In this document: positions 1 to 12,774 of the stretch, one piece after another
Layout: each line of letters opens with the position of its first letter
Numbering within the stretch: the first letter of the stretch is position 1
Origin: Tetragonia tetragonoides
Taxonomy: Eukaryota > Streptophyta > Magnoliopsida > Caryophyllales > Aizoaceae
Length of the DNA stretch: 64,000 nucleotides
Direction of reading: 5' to 3'
NCBI GenBank assembly: GCA_038025085.1
Contig: CM076139.1
Span: 53,982,807-54,046,806 of the forward strand
Program-made: the position numbers and the translations under genes
Notes under the pieces: model-generated
What the model was told of the DNA's origin: nothing
Database searches by the model: none
The model's input: only the letters and a program-made list of their open reading frames with translations

Positions 1-2598
1 GGCTGTTATTGTTGTTGTTGATATCCATTTATTTTGGATTGGTTTGATGGGTATGGATATCCATGAAGTGCGAGTGGAGTTGCTAATAGGCATAGGCCTT
101 AGTGCTATCGCTTGGTGGCTACACTTTTGAAAGTACTCTTCCATAGGATCAATCTTTGCTAGTACTACAAATCAGACCACTGAAAATTGCCCGTTATGGG
201 CAATGTGGAAATTCTAGGACTTGAGTCCAAATACTTGTGGAAGTATCTTTATCTGACTTTTAGCCCACTATATCAGGCAGTGTGTGTTCCATAATCTATA
301 GTCTACTTGCATTGCAACTTGCAAGCAAATAAAAATGGAACATGTGTTGGAGCTAGGCCCAATGGGATGAACCCATACTCAACAAGCAAAACCACACCCA
401 ACCCAAAGGAGAGGGAAGAAATGCAGTACTCCATCTCCGTACTGCTATGGTAACGACACTACGACAGCCAAGAGCCAACAAATCATAGGGGCATGAGGAT
501 GAGGTGGGAGTGGGACTGTTCGAGCATAAGTGATAAGTGTCCTACTTTTAAAATCCGGGTTGGGGGTTAAATTTCTCATCTATGTAGGGGATATTTTTTT
601 TTTTTTTTTTGCTAATCCTCTATGTAGGGAGATTAAAACCTTCTTTGCCTTTATTTGCAGAGAGAGTCTACTCCTCTGCTTGAACCCATCAGCCCATCAA
701 AGATGGGTTAATTTGCCCGACGCATGTGATTTTGCGGGCTATTACATGCGGCATTGTAGTAAAAAGAAGACTAAACAAATCATAAGGGCACGTTGGATAA
801 GTTTTTTTTTCTGAATTAAGCCTAAAAGTTTCTTTCCTCTTATTGTCCAATACGACATTTTGAATATAAATCAAAACGAATCTTATATCTTTTTTGAGCG
901 TTGAAATCGGGGGTAATTATCATTGATTGATAGTCTAATAGCGGCTATACAACAATAATCATTCCTAACCTAACTAGTGAAAGATCTAAAATAAGTAAAA
1001 AAATTCTTCTTCAACTCACTCATTTCGCTTCTCATACTCGGCTCCAAAACCATGGCAGAAATCCAACCATATATAATAATCGATGGAATAACATCAAAAC
1101 GAATCTTATATTTTTTTTTGAAGGAGAATCTTATATCTAATATACTACAAGTACCTCAATTTTCGCCATCAGGATTCTATTATGCTACTAATTCTCATCA
1201 AATTATTATTTGCATTATTTTCCTAAAATGTGGAGTAGTACTATAGTAGTGTATGAATATTAATTTGGAAAGAGGAGTCTTCATTTGTAAAACTCCACTT
1301 TGAGTAAAGTACTTCTTCGAGGAAACTTCAAACTGAAGGCATACAATAATTATAAACAAAGATAATAACGGAAATATACAAAATACACTAGCAAATTGAG
1401 TAATTGTTGAATCGAACCCATTTGATAAAGAAATACCACCTTGCAAATCCATAAAATAATTAGCTTCTATTCTCTGCGATGCAGACACAGTAACCAAACT
1501 TGTACCTTAGTTGAGAAGAATCATTTGACTTTGACTTCCAAATTCCAATTCACCGCGCATTTTATGTACCAATAAAAAATGCACGCGCTCACACCGGATC
1601 AGAGATCTGGTAGTAAAAAGTATTAATCCGTAATCCTCACTCACCGATCTGAAATCTCAACTTTCCCTTAATACTAAATATATATAAGTTTCACCCACCT
1701 TACTTAAAACAAAATCATACTGCTGGGGCCAACAATTGCTAGTACAGTAGTTTCCTAAGCTTTGTATGCGGAAAGGACTATTGTATCCTTAACTACCATC
1801 ACCTCTAGAGTTAGAGCATTGCTATCGAGGAGCGAACAGAGCCTCTGATTGGTTGGCCAACTATAGTTCCGAGCGAGATGAAACAAGGGTGTATTTTGAT
1901 TTCTCTCTCCCCCTAGTCTTAACTCTAGTTGTTAGAAGATGTAATAGGTGTGGCTTGACCACGTAGTATTATTGTTAGTTCTACTTAATTTGAGACTTGC
2001 CCCTCATCCGTACCAAAAATAAAAAAAATATCATCACCTTTAGAATTTTTATTGTTTTGAATGTTGATGTTGTGAAACTCCATAATCAATATATTGTTTG
2101 TGTTAGTTTATGCTCCAAAATTAATTAAAATAAATAAATATTATTTGGTAGCAACTTTTATTTTTTAAGAATTAGGAATTGTGAAGTTAGTGCAGTTATC
2201 AACAAGTCACATAAGTAGTGGTCGTAGTGAACATGTATCCAGTGTTAAGTTTGGTTGGATCATTCCCAACAATTTGAATTTTACAATTATAAGATGTTTG
2301 ATTAATCTATGAGCCAGTTGAGCTACCCCTTAGCGTTAAATTATAAACATATTTTTCACACATATTACAATACATTTAGTTCAATTCAGTTCACTGTTTT
2401 TTACTTCAATTAAATGACGAGTTTCAATTATATTTACTGTCGTTTAATTCGAGCAGTCTAACCCTAAATAACACACTAATACTCTAACTGTTAAGGTATT
2501 GAGTATATTTTGTTCTACTAAACTGAACTGAGATCAAGTAACCATATTAAGTATACTAAACTGAGCTAACTAGTAAATTTCGCCCCCACCACCCCCAA
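1..2598. other. Intergenic DNA without a recognisable gene
   Basis: No reading frame here shows a protein family, plausible exon chain or signal peptide; all open frames are short and AT-rich. Around 2355-2560 there are several GTTCAGTT/AACTGAACT words like those in the small MITE at 38751, so a decayed element of that kind may lie here. The stretch includes the distal upstream region of the TM9SF gene starting at 4062. I see nothing else that I can support. Confidence 0.5.
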
Positions 2599-2610
2599 AT
2601 GAATATTTTA

Positions 2611-3730
2611 GGGTGTTACTATTTACCGCCACCAAATTACTACCTACTGCCCCTAGAAATTCCAATTTTGCCCTTTTTCACATTTTCACTCATCCTCTCC
2701 CTCTCTAACTCTCACACCAATTCTCCCTCTCTACCACCCACTCTCATACCCAACCTTCATCAACATTCACTCAAGCAACGGCCGCGGATGTCTGCCGGCG
2801 ACCAGGAAGTGTCGTCGACGGTGGCGGTGGTAAATATTTTTTTTGCGCATTTTTTTTGCACGGGCGTCCGTGTTTTACGACCAGTCCATGGCCGAGGCAT
2901 CTGAAATTTCCGCCTAGACCATGGACGGGCCGTAAATCACGGACGTCTTCACCATGGTTTAGGCGTCAATCACGGACGCCTAGACCATGGTTCAGGCGTC
3001 TGAGATTTACGCCTCGACCATGGCCGAGGCGTCCGTGATTTCCGTTTCTTTCATGGATGCAAATAATTGGTGCTTTCAGGCTCAGCTAATACGTTACTGT
3101 ATCATTAATTATTTTTTATTATTACTGGTGCCTTTCATCCTTGGGCGCTGTAATTGATTAGTCAATCAAGTAGGACAGGTGTTGCTTGCTTGAAAGTTCA
3201 ATAAAACGTGGAAAGCTAAGGTTGGGAAACGACTGATGCGAAATGCAACACGGATTACTATAATAATGTACAAATTGATTGCTAACCATGGAAGAAACGG
3301 AAATCACGGACGCCTCGGCCATGGTCGAGGCGTAAATCTCAGACGCCTGAACCATGGTCTAGGCGTCCGTGATTGACGCCTAAACCATGGTGAAGACGTC
3401 CGTGATTTACGGCCCGTCCATGGTCTAGGCGGAAATTTCAGACGCCTCGGCCATGGACTGGTCGTAAAACACGGACGCCCGTGCAAAAAAAATGCGCAAA
3501 AAAAATATTTACCACCGCCACCGTCGACGGCACTTCCTGGTCGCCGGCAGACATCCGCGGCCGTTGCTTGAGTGAATGTTGATGAAGGTTGGGTATGAGA
3601 GTGGGTGGTAGAGAGGGAGAATTGGTGTGAGAGTTAGAGAGGGAGAGGATGAGTGAAAATGTAAAAAAGGGCAAAATTGGAATTTCTAGGGACGGTAGAT
3701 AGTAATTTGGGGCGGTATTTAGCAATCCAC
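2611..3730. mobile_element. MULE-like non-autonomous element with long inverted arms
   Basis: The left arm (about 2611-3055) reappears as its reverse complement at about 3290-3730, with only scattered differences. Outer ends are GGGTGTTACTATTTACCGCC on the left and, inverted, GTGGATTGCTAAATACCGCC on the right. An identical 8-bp direct repeat ATATTTTA lies just outside both ends (2603-2610 and 3731-3738), which fits a Mutator-type insertion (usual duplication 8-11 bp). The arms contain a pyrimidine-rich leader, then six or so 33-bp repeats punctuated by CCATGG. The 3060-3290 loop has no coding capacity. Open frames inside the arms are by-products of the 33-bp repeat and are not called as genes. 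Long-arm MULE is the best fit; a fold-back element is the alternative. Confidence 0.8.
2870..3055. repeat. 33-bp tandem repeat punctuated by CCATGG (left arm; mirrored at 3295-3480)
   Basis: Six CCATGG (or CATGG) words recur at 33-bp spacing, separated by variants of a GC-rich unit containing GGCGTC, GTGATT and ACGCCT in alternating orientation. Since 33 is a multiple of three, one frame reads as an 11-residue repeat rich in Pro, Arg and Trp, which is a consequence of the DNA repeat. The same block is present inverted in the right arm. Confidence 0.75.
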
Positions 3731-4061
3731 ATATTTTAACCACTAATCGAGTAAGGGGGAAAAAAACTTGATTACCTACTCAAGTGAAAGTATTATTTGA
3801 GTTGATATTGTAGTGTAATAGTATGAAGAATAAGGGTATAACCGTATTTTAACCGTTCTACAAAATCTGGTAACGGTGAAAATGAACCCGGTAATAGCGA
3901 AATAATTAAAAGCATAATCTAATTAATTAATCTTCCCCTTCACATAATCAGATTGAACAAAAGAGCGAGCACGTACATAAACCAAAATAACTTGCGGATT
4001 TCTGGATCTACACACTCTGCACCTCATTTTCTCTCTCTCTCTCTCCCTCTCTAGAATCACC

Positions 4062-4181
4062 ATGGATGCTCCATGGAGATCTGCTGCGTTGATCTCAATC
4101 TTTCTCTCTCTTCTCATCCATGGCGTTCATTGCTTCTACCTCCCCGGTGTCGCTCCTCAGGATTTCGAAAAGGTCACCTCT

Positions 4182-4231
<50 letters not shown>

Positions 4232-7200
4232 GTATATATTACATTGATTTCAAAATGAAGCTGTATTGAAAACCTGTTTCAATTTTGTGTTGAAGAATGT
4301 TTAAATTGCAGATACGATGGTGCTTGATCTTTTTTTTTTTTTTTTGATTTTGTTAATTTCAGATCGATTGGTTTTCGCGCTGTTATTAGGTTGATTTTGT
4401 GATTAGGTTATTGTAAAATTGATGAATTTGAAGCTTGTATAAAGTTGATTGTATTAATTTGCGATTGCTATTTTTGTCGGTGAGGTTCAAGCTAGGTTGT
4501 GTGTGTTCAGCGAAATGTATTGTATTGGCCATTTGTTTGGATCTGCTAGTATGGAGCTGTATTAGTGGCAAATTCATTCAATATAGTTAGGAGAGGGATT
4601 AAACCTGTATCTTACATTATAGGACAGTTGGTGCCAGTTTGAGAGATGAGGATAGGGAAAGACAAAATGATCTCTCTTTTTTTCTTTTTTTTTTCTTTTT
4701 TTTTTTAAAAAAAAAATTTGGGGTTGACTTAGATCTTATGATGATTATGAGCTACTGTATATGTAGTTCAGTATGAGATTAGTTGTTGTTGCATGTGAAT
4801 GTAGAATGAGATTTAAAATAATAATAATAATAATTGTGCTGCTTGGCTAGACTGTTCAAATGGTAGGATAGATGACATCGTTTTTAGGTACAGTGGACAG
4901 TTTGAGGGAAACACTAGTAGCTTACTTCTAGTTTTGGTGCGAGATTTGGGAAATCAATGTGGATTGAATTTCAAATCAACTGCCATTTTCTTTAGTAGTG
5001 TAATCTTTCATATTTTTCCACAACTTAAAGTGCTTGAATTCACTATTTATGGGGAAAAGAAAATTAAGTGCGAAAATGTATTTTGAACAAGAGAAAGGAG
5101 ATAAGGGGTCAAGGACATGAATGCTCAAGTTCTATGATTTATCTCATTCTCAAAAGAGCAACTATGAAAAGTCAAATGGATAACTGGATAGGTGAAGAGG
5201 ATAAAACTAGCGAAAAATATACTGCATGGTTAGAGGCTTACATTAGTGATCTAGTCTCTAGACTCTAGCGCGCTGAGCATTTTGGATACCTGATTTTATT
5301 GCCTCATGATATATGAATAGCTTAGCATTTTCTTAACTAACCAACTTATGGAAACGTTCCTCAGACACTGGGTTTTGTAGGTTTCTTTTCATCTCCTTCT
5401 TCATTGTTGTGACTAGAAAGTTGGCATTGTAGCACAGTCCTATGACTGCATATTGAGAAAAATATTTGAGCTATTTGTTTTGATCTATGCAATATGATTG
5501 CTGTTGAATTGAATGTGATGTGTGCCATTCAGTTGTGCTTTGAAGCTATCATGTATGTGCTTATTGTGCTCTAGTATGACGACATCTTTGCTGCTGTATG
5601 GTATGGGTGACCTTTATGACAACAGTTAATGTGTATCTTTATGTATGCAGGGAGATGCGCTGATGGTAAAAGTGAACAAGCTAACATCAATAAAAACTCA
5701 GCTTCCTTACACATACTATTCTATTCCTTATTGTCGCCCAGACTCTATAGTTGACAGTACGGAAAATCTTGGTGAAGTTCTTCGTGGAGATCGAATTGAG
5801 AATTCTCCCTATGTGGTTAGTTTTCTGTTATGAGAATCCTTGTATTTGTAAGTGGGGAAATTACCTTATATGATTTTTGTCCTAGGTATGACTCTGATAC
5901 TGTGTGGATTATTGCAGTTCAATATGCGGGAACCACAGATGTGTAATATCGTTTGCCGGAAAACTCTTGACGCCAAATCAGCCAAGGAATTTAAAGAGAA
6001 AATTAATGATGAATATCGAGTCAATATGTAGGATCCTCTCTCCTCTTCTTTGTCTGCATGTGTATTGCTACTGTTTTTTTTCATTCTTAGACCTGTTTAG
6101 TTGATTGTGATGGTCATCATTCTTTGATTACAGGATCCTGGATAACCTTCCTCTGGTTATGCCCATCAAACGAGGAGAGCAGGATACTCCTGTCTATCAG
6201 CTTGGCTATTACGTTGGTCTTAAAGGACTATATGCCGGAGTGAGTATTTATAATTTCAGCATCATAACTTGTAACATACTGCTGTAGTTGTGAGTTTCTG
6301 CTTATGGCTATTGCTTAACATTTACAATCTGGACTGTAGACCAAGGATGAAAAGTTTTTCATCCACAACCACCTGTCGTTTACTGTGAGGTATCATAAAG
6401 ATCAACAAACTGAGACATCAAGAATTGTAGGATTTGAGGTCAAGCCTTTCAGGTAATTCCTTCTCAGGACTGTTCTTTGCTGCTAGCTTGATAGTAGCAT
6501 CATTATAATCAGTGTATGATTTCTATCTTTTGGGGGTTGTTCAGTGTCAAGCATGAGTATGAAGGAGAATGGAGTGAGAAGACTCGTTTAACATCTTGTG
6601 ATCCTCATGCAAGACGTTTAGTTACTAGCTCTAACAACCCACAAGAAGTTGAAGATAAACAAGAAATTATCTTCACATATGATGTTTCATTTGAGGTAAT
6701 ATACAGAAATGTTACCTTTAACCTTTTGTGGCTTTGATATCTTTTATATATGTGTTTGCAAGAGCAGTGGTCACTTTGTTCGCTTATCAGGATTATTTTC
6801 CCTTTTCTTTTGTTATAGGAGAGTGAGGTCAAGTGGGCATCAAGATGGGATGCATATCTTCTAATGAGTGATGACCAGATTCACTGGTTTTCAATTGTCA
6901 ACTCGTTGATGATTGTTCTCTTCCTTTCGGGTATGGTGGCAATGATCATGTTGCGTACTTTGTACCGTGATATCTCGAAGTACAATGAGCTTGAGACCCA
7001 GGAAGAAGCCCAGGAGGAAACAGGCTGGAAACTAGTCCATGGTGATGTTTTCAGGCCTCCAACTAACTCAGACTTGCTGTGCGTCTATGCGGGAACTGGT
7101 GTTCAGTGCTTCGGAATGATGGTTGTCACCATGATGTTTGCGGTGCTTGGGTTCCTCTCACCCTCAAACCGTGGTGGGCTTATGACCGCCATGCTCTTTC

Positions 7201-7976
7201 TTTGGGTCTTTATGGGTCTATTTGCTGGGTATGCCTCTGCCCGGCTCTACAAGATGTTTAAAGGCACAGAATGGAAGCGAATTGCTCTGAGAACTGCGTT
7301 CCTGTTCCCTGGGTCAATTGCTGTTGTTTTCTTCATCTTGAATGCTCTCATTTGGGGCGAGAAATCATCGGGGGCAGTTCCATTTGGAACAATGTTTGCC
7401 CTGATCGTCTTGTGGTTTGGCATCTCTGTACCACTTGTATTCGTTGGAAGTTATGTTGGGTTCAGGAAGCAAGCAATTGATGATCCAGTCAAAACCAACA
7501 AGATCCCAAGACAAATTCCTGAGCAAGCGTGGTACATGAACCCCATCTTCTCAATTCTCATTGGAGGCATTCTTCCTTTTGGCGCTGTTTTCATCGAGCT
7601 CTTCTTTATCCTCACCTCCATCTGGCTGCATCAGTTTTACTACATCTTTGGCTTCCTTTTCATCGTGTTCGTCATCCTTATTGTCACCTGTGCTGAGATC
7701 ACCATCGTGCTTTGCTACTTCCAACTCTGCAGTGAGGACTATCTCTGGTGGTGGAGATCATACTTAACTTCCGGTTCTTCAGCTCTCTATCTATTCCTCT
7801 ATGCAACATTCTACTTCTTCACCAAGCTTGAAATAACCAAGCCAGTGTCTGGAATGTTGTACTTTGGTTACATGTTGATTGCTTCATATGCGTTCTTCGT
7901 GCTTACGGGTACTATTGGTTTCTATGCATGCTTCTGGTTTACAAGGCTCATCTACTCATCTGTGAAGATCGATTGA
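4062..7976 (+). CDS. Transmembrane 9 superfamily (TM9SF/EMP70) protein, copy 1
   Basis: Seven exons: 4062-4172, 5651-5815, 5918-6027, 6134-6239, 6340-6452, 6545-6695, 6819-7976, all with GT/AG borders and matching phases, giving 637 aa, the usual family length. Residues 1-24 form a signal peptide; the luminal domain follows (LPYTYYSIPYCRP, then ENSPYVFNMRE). The last exon carries about nine membrane segments starting near residue 270, with family landmarks such as GWKLVHGDVFRPP, GTGVQCFGM, GYASARLYK and the terminal GFYACFWFTRLIYSS. The C-terminus is VKID, the KxD/E form known to bind COPI and retain plant TMNs in the Golgi. The start is the first ATG before the signal peptide. TMN proteins act in Golgi/endosomal membranes in cargo sorting and adhesion-related trafficking; the exact isoform (TMN6/7-like) is inference. 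Intron 1 is long (about 1.5 kb) and begins with a TC/TA microsatellite. Confidence 0.95.
4185..4239. repeat. (TC)n(TA)n microsatellite in TM9SF intron 1
   Basis: A run of TC dinucleotides passes directly into TA dinucleotides, starting 13 bases after the exon 1 donor site. Confidence 0.95.
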
Positions 7977-8939
7977 TTATGTACCTCATCAGGTTGGTGA
8001 ACAATTTTTCCCCCCTGAAATAGCAAAAGGTGTCCCAGAATTAGTGACTTGTGTACGGTAGGTCGCAAAGCTGTAAGAGGATCGTGATTCACGACTATAG
8101 CCAGTATTAAAAGACCGATTCTGATATAGATTGTTCAGGAGCATGTAATTTTTCTTCCATTCATTTTTGTAATGACAGAATCTTCAATCTACATTCACCA
8201 AAGCTGTTTCTTACTCCTTGCATATTGTTAGAGACCATTGTATTTTTTGGTTCGCGAGTTGTTTACTGTTAATTCAATAATCATATGTTGAATATTGCCT
8301 TTTAGTATTGTACAGTTTTATACAATGAAACAATCAGATTGAAGCTCACCTGATATTGGTTGCTTCTGGACAAAGATTTGTACATCACCTGTCATTTGCG
8401 AGTTCTGATAAAATACTGTACCAACAGAATGAATGCTTTGTGGAAATTTTGTGATCAACAAGAAAGGTGCTTCTAAGTGGTGAAATGTATCTTGAATTTT
8501 GCATAATGTATGCATTCCCCTAATTCATAAGCAAATGAACTCAAAACATAATAAACGAATGCTACCAAACGTGTCTGACATTACTAAGAGTAGCCCTAAT
8601 CGTGGTGAAGATGGGCATCAATTATCTGAGGAAGAACCCAGGTACAAATTATTCGACAAGACAAATACACAGGCATTTTCCGAATTCCCAAACAGATATA
8701 GCTCGAGCGATACCACCTCTGTACAAAAGAAAGCTCAGGGGGCTGGGATGAGAAAAGTACCGTGTTTCTTTTGAATCTTATTACTTGGTGAAACATACAT
8801 ATCTATGTTCACAAAAATTGAGGATAACAGAACGAGGGAAAATAAATGCCCTTACGTTCTGTTATCACTTATCATAAGGAGTACAAGACTAAAGTTGACA
8901 CTCAATTTACAAATCTATCTTACAAGTCCACCTCCCGGG

Positions 8940-11900
8940 TCAGGCTACCAAGCGAGCTTCCTCACTGTCTGGGAGCACAATATCAAGCCTCATCATAGGT
9001 TTATACTTTTCAGGTACGCAGGCACCAGCCTGCATGCACAGTTCAACCACAGCAGGAGCCTTGCCATAAAATCTCTTTAGCGCAGTCCTTAAAGGAGGCC
9101 CCTTAGGGTCTCGGACGTGCCATACATAATTTGGCGGGAAAACTTCATCCACTGTTGCATCTTGCCAACCGTGCTTTCCGTCCCTCCATTGGTGCTTAAA
9201 TTCCCCACAGAGCTTTGCGTTGTGGCCCCATGGACCCACATGTACCTCGGAGCAATAGCCACAAGCTTTAACAGTATACTTCTTCATCAACCTCCTCAAA
9301 CCCTTTTCTACACTCTCATAGGCGTCCAATGTTTCTTGGGCAATCCTAGGGATATCTGATGGCTCAGGAGGTGGAAACCGCAACAAAGCACCCTGTGTAT
9401 CATAATCTATCAGTGAGGAAGCAGCCTGATGCTGAGATGGTATAGGCTCCTCGAGGAAGCCACCTCTGTCGATAATTTTCTTTCCAAGCACTCTGACAGG
9501 TTTGGTTCTCCGGCGTGATGGATAGCCAGGTAAGTCAACACCAGCTTGGATGCAAAGTTCAACAATGGCAGGTATCCGGTCAAAGTCAAACCTTGTTTCG
9601 TGCTTGATTCGCCGACCAAAAGGGTCAAAAAGATGGTACGACTCAATAGGGATAAGCACATCATTGATTGACCCCTTGATCCACGAGTGAAAACTTTGTC
9701 GCTTATTGCTGCTTGAGCCCTGGCAGTCTTGAATTTGATGGATAGTTTCAGCCACATGAACCTCCGAGCATTCACTATAAAAAAAGTCAATTAATGTCAG
9801 TTTCACCCTAGATATATGGAATAGAAGGATCACACTGCAGAGTGAAAACCTTGACTAGCAACTAGAGCTACCTTGACTAACAAATAGCGCTCACCTACAA
9901 GCATACACTGGAATGACATGCAAAAGCTGTGCAAGACCTTCAATCAGATCCTTCCAAGCATCTAGAACTTCATGTGCAACAGGAATCAGTTCAGGGACCA
10001 GTAATCCGTTTTTAGGAGGTTCAAGTGGTTTTTCTACCCCAGATTGTGCAAGCTTTTTGTCGGCCCTTGCTATCTTTGTGATCTCTTTCAAAGGGATTGG
10101 AAAGGGTTTCTTCTTGTCCTTGGGTAATACAGGAGGAAGATCGACATTCTGGGGAAGTCCCTCCTTTTTCTTAATTGATCGATCTCTTTTTGGTGCTTGC
10201 TTCCAACAAAGGAAACTCGGGGATGGTTGCAATTTCTCTGATTGAAGAAGCCCTTCATGCTTGATCTGTGCATATAATGAAATCTGAAATTAAACCCTAC
10301 AACAGATATATATGTATAGAACAGTATGGTGAAAATTCAATTCGGATGTCAACCAATATAGAGGTACAAGAAGGTAAAGGTGAATTACATCCACAGGGCT
10401 CCAAAACTACCAACACCAAGTTTGTCCCTATTTGGTTTCCATGATATTCACTATCCGTCAAACCAGACATTTTATTCACTACTCTTTTGCAGAAGAAATA
10501 ACAGTAAGGAACCTTTAATTGTTGTATAAGATTAAATCTTACACATTTGAATAGATTATTGAGCTTTTTGAAAAAATAATCTAATCTCTGGAACACCACT
10601 CTGATGTTTGTCTTTTGCCCTCCATTTCATTTAATCTAATGAATACAGTACCGTCTTTAAACAATCCTCTATAACTTAACATCCAATAAATAGACAAAAG
10701 AATTGAAATTAAAAATCCCTCATCATCAAGAACATCAACCACATTCCCAGTGCCTCCAAAGAAGCTCCCACCCAGGCGGTGTAAAGGGGGGTCGTTGTAC
10801 GCAACCCTAACCCTGTGCAGAGGGGCTATTTCCCGTAAGGCTGTAACAAAACTTCCTCATATTGAACAAATAATTTTTCAATTTTCATTTTACATAAGCT
10901 TGTATCCCTTTTCCACTAATATGAGAGAGGTAAGTTGTGAGTACTGGGTATTAACTATTAAGACAAGTGCTAGTAATCACGGAGGGACTCCAAAACAAAA
11001 TTATTATATGGTAAGTGAAATATTCCAGCTAAGCCTCGATTTGGCGAACGAACCCAGTTGCCCCCTCCCCGGATTTCTGGATTAACAAATCAGGCCAATT
11101 TATTCCAACTTCCCGCTCCCCAAGGCCTCACCAGCCTTTTATTCCCACTTCTTCCAGCACATGGGTTACAAACTAACAAAATAGTCACTTCAACAGCAGC
11201 AGCAAACTGGTAACAAGCTGCAATTACCTTCTGTTGCATTGAAGATCCTCTTCCCTCACTCATAACAGGCTCCATTACCTCTCTCTTACCCAAATATACA
11301 GAAACCCAAACACAACCAGCCCTCTTTTAAGTATACTACTACTATTTTGCTCAACAAACCACCAATCAATAAGGATACAAAATTCTAGTACACTAAATCT
11401 CATTAACCCAGGGTCCATCTCATAACTACAGGTGCAACAAAGGACGAATCCACTAACTGCGCCAAACTACATTATGAAGTGTCTAGCCACTTAATTTGGG
11501 TTACATCTTACTGTTAGACAAATGATATAAGTGTGGATTTGGAATCGATCCAATAATACTTCATTAACCCTAGAATTGGTGAAATTTAAATAAGATCCAC
11601 AACCCTTTTGAATAAAATTCCTGTGCTTCCCTTCCTTCCTCTCCTTAAACTCCAAATTTCAAACCACAATCATACTTATGTGGCAAAATCTCGCTTATTT
11701 AAAATACAGAATCCCACATCCAACTCCCAAACACAACCTCAACATCAACAAACTCACTAATCAAAACTTTCACATGATTCACATCCCAACCAATTTAACA
11801 ACAAGGAGCTTTATATTGTTCACATAAGCCAATTTAACAATAAGGAGCTTATATTATATGTTCCTGTACCATACCAAAGAAAGCCTATAATGATCTTACT

Positions 11901-12001
11901 CTTACCTGATGCTTATACATCAAAGATAACCTATTATGAGATACAACAGCTCCTGTTGTAACACAAAGAGAGGCATTATAACATTGGGCAGCAACATCCA
12001 T
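8940..12001 (-). CDS. APO-family organelle RNA-binding protein (APO1/APO2 type)
   Basis: Three coding exons read leftwards: 12001-11906, 10283-9895 and 9774-8940, with good GT/AG sites and matching phases; total 439 aa, as expected for chloroplast APO proteins. Exon 1 (32 aa) plus early exon 2 give a Ser/basic-rich presumptive plastid transit peptide. The conserved PQNVDLPPVLPK segment follows, then two APO domains: one from about residue 158 (YACSECSEVHVA, QDC, SWIKGSINDV) and one from about 333 (ACGYCSEVHVGPWGH, KHQWRDGKHGWQDA). The Cys/His pattern binds zinc. APO proteins bind RNA and promote splicing of group II introns, supporting photosystem I accumulation. The start ATG sits seven bases inside the exon, just after an acceptor site, so a non-coding 5' exon is expected; a candidate is at 12657-12774. 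The intron at 10284-11905 contains a SINE-like fragment. The choice between APO1 and APO2 cannot be made by eye. Confidence 0.92.
10745..10850 (-). mobile_element. Au-type SINE fragment in APO intron
   Basis: The plus strand carries a stretch resembling the antisense of plant Au SINEs: CCCACCCAGGCGGTG, then GGGTCGTTGTACGCAACC, then GTGCAGAGGGGCTATTTCC. The tRNA-like B box that would follow is not recognisable, so this is a truncated copy. Assignment rests on remembered consensus words only. Confidence 0.5.
11789..11915. repeat. Segment including APO exon-1 splice donor, duplicated at 12830-12948
   Basis: The two stretches share long blocks (TTGTTCACATAA, ATGTTCCTGTA, ATACCAAAGAAAGCCTATAA, TCTTACTCT, ACCTGATGCT) with small indels. 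The first copy contains the end of APO coding exon 1 and its GTAAG donor; in the second copy the donor reads GTTAG. The second copy stops exactly where the poly(T) end of the neighbouring LINE begins. Confidence 0.8.
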
Positions 12002-12588
12002 CAAATTCCTGCATCACAAACAAAAACAAATAAGTTTATCTATCTCATGAAACAAAATAGAACCCAACCCATGAAGCATTTTATGGGTTGGGGGAAACAC
12101 GCCGAACACGAGATAACTCCAAGCTAGATAGATTATTTATCAGTTTCAAACAAAATTCTGATAAAAAAAAAAAAAAAAGTTTCAAACAGAAATTACCATA
12201 TAACATCACCAATTTAAGAAGACCATATAGCCCAATTTGCAATCTAATAATCAAAGTTTAGATAAAGAGTGCATTTTTTTTCTTGTTGGCATTTCTACGA
12301 GCAGGTGGTGTGCGTAGCTTTACTTGTTTGCTGTTAAAAGGAATTGGGGAATTGCTTTGAGCCCACAGTTCATGGATTGGAGCAAAGCTGAGTTTGAATA
12401 CATCTGCCCATGAGCATACAGATGAATGGAATTATGAAATCAAGATTATATTTCAAGCCATTGATTCTTGAGATTAGTGGGTTATCAATTCATGTGCTTG
12501 GTTTGCGTTTGTTTGAGCTCACGAAAGTATTCGCATTACGCTAAACAACAGAGAGAGACCCTATTGAAAGATTGAAACAAATTGACTC

Positions 12589-12590
<2 letters not shown>

Positions 12591-12653
<63 letters not shown>
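12591..12653. repeat. (GA)n microsatellite
   Basis: About 31 perfect GA dinucleotides. On the minus strand it is a CT tract that begins three bases into the presumed first intron of the APO gene. Confidence 0.98.
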
Positions 12654-12656
<3 letters not shown>

Positions 12657-12774
12657 CTGAAAATGGTGGTTGGTAGATTGGGAGCAAGGTGGTTGGGGAC
12701 TTGGGGTTAGCACTGAACAGTTGGAAAAATGGAGAGAGAGAGGATGATTTGTAGAGTGTAATGGAACATTTCAT
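12657..12774 (-). other. Candidate 5' non-coding exon of APO gene with upstream ORF
   Basis: Reading leftwards, this stretch ends in TTTTCAG followed by GTACTC, a usable donor. Spliced to the acceptor at 12009-12011, an ATG at 12774 would open a frame of about 41 codons rich in Ser and Pro that ends in TGA overlapping the APO start codon (TGATG). So it cannot be an N-terminal extension and would be a leader with an upstream ORF. The left border is a splice prediction; the true transcription start is unknown. Confidence 0.45.

Noticed and set aside
2856..3038. Arg/Pro/Trp-rich frame in the MULE-like arms
   Set aside because: It is a translation of the 33-bp DNA repeat, is mirrored in the other arm, and has no start context or family.
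8499..8774. 91-codon frame between TM9SF copy 1 and APO
   Set aside because: Lies in the convergent 3' region of both genes, with no homology landmarks or splice context.
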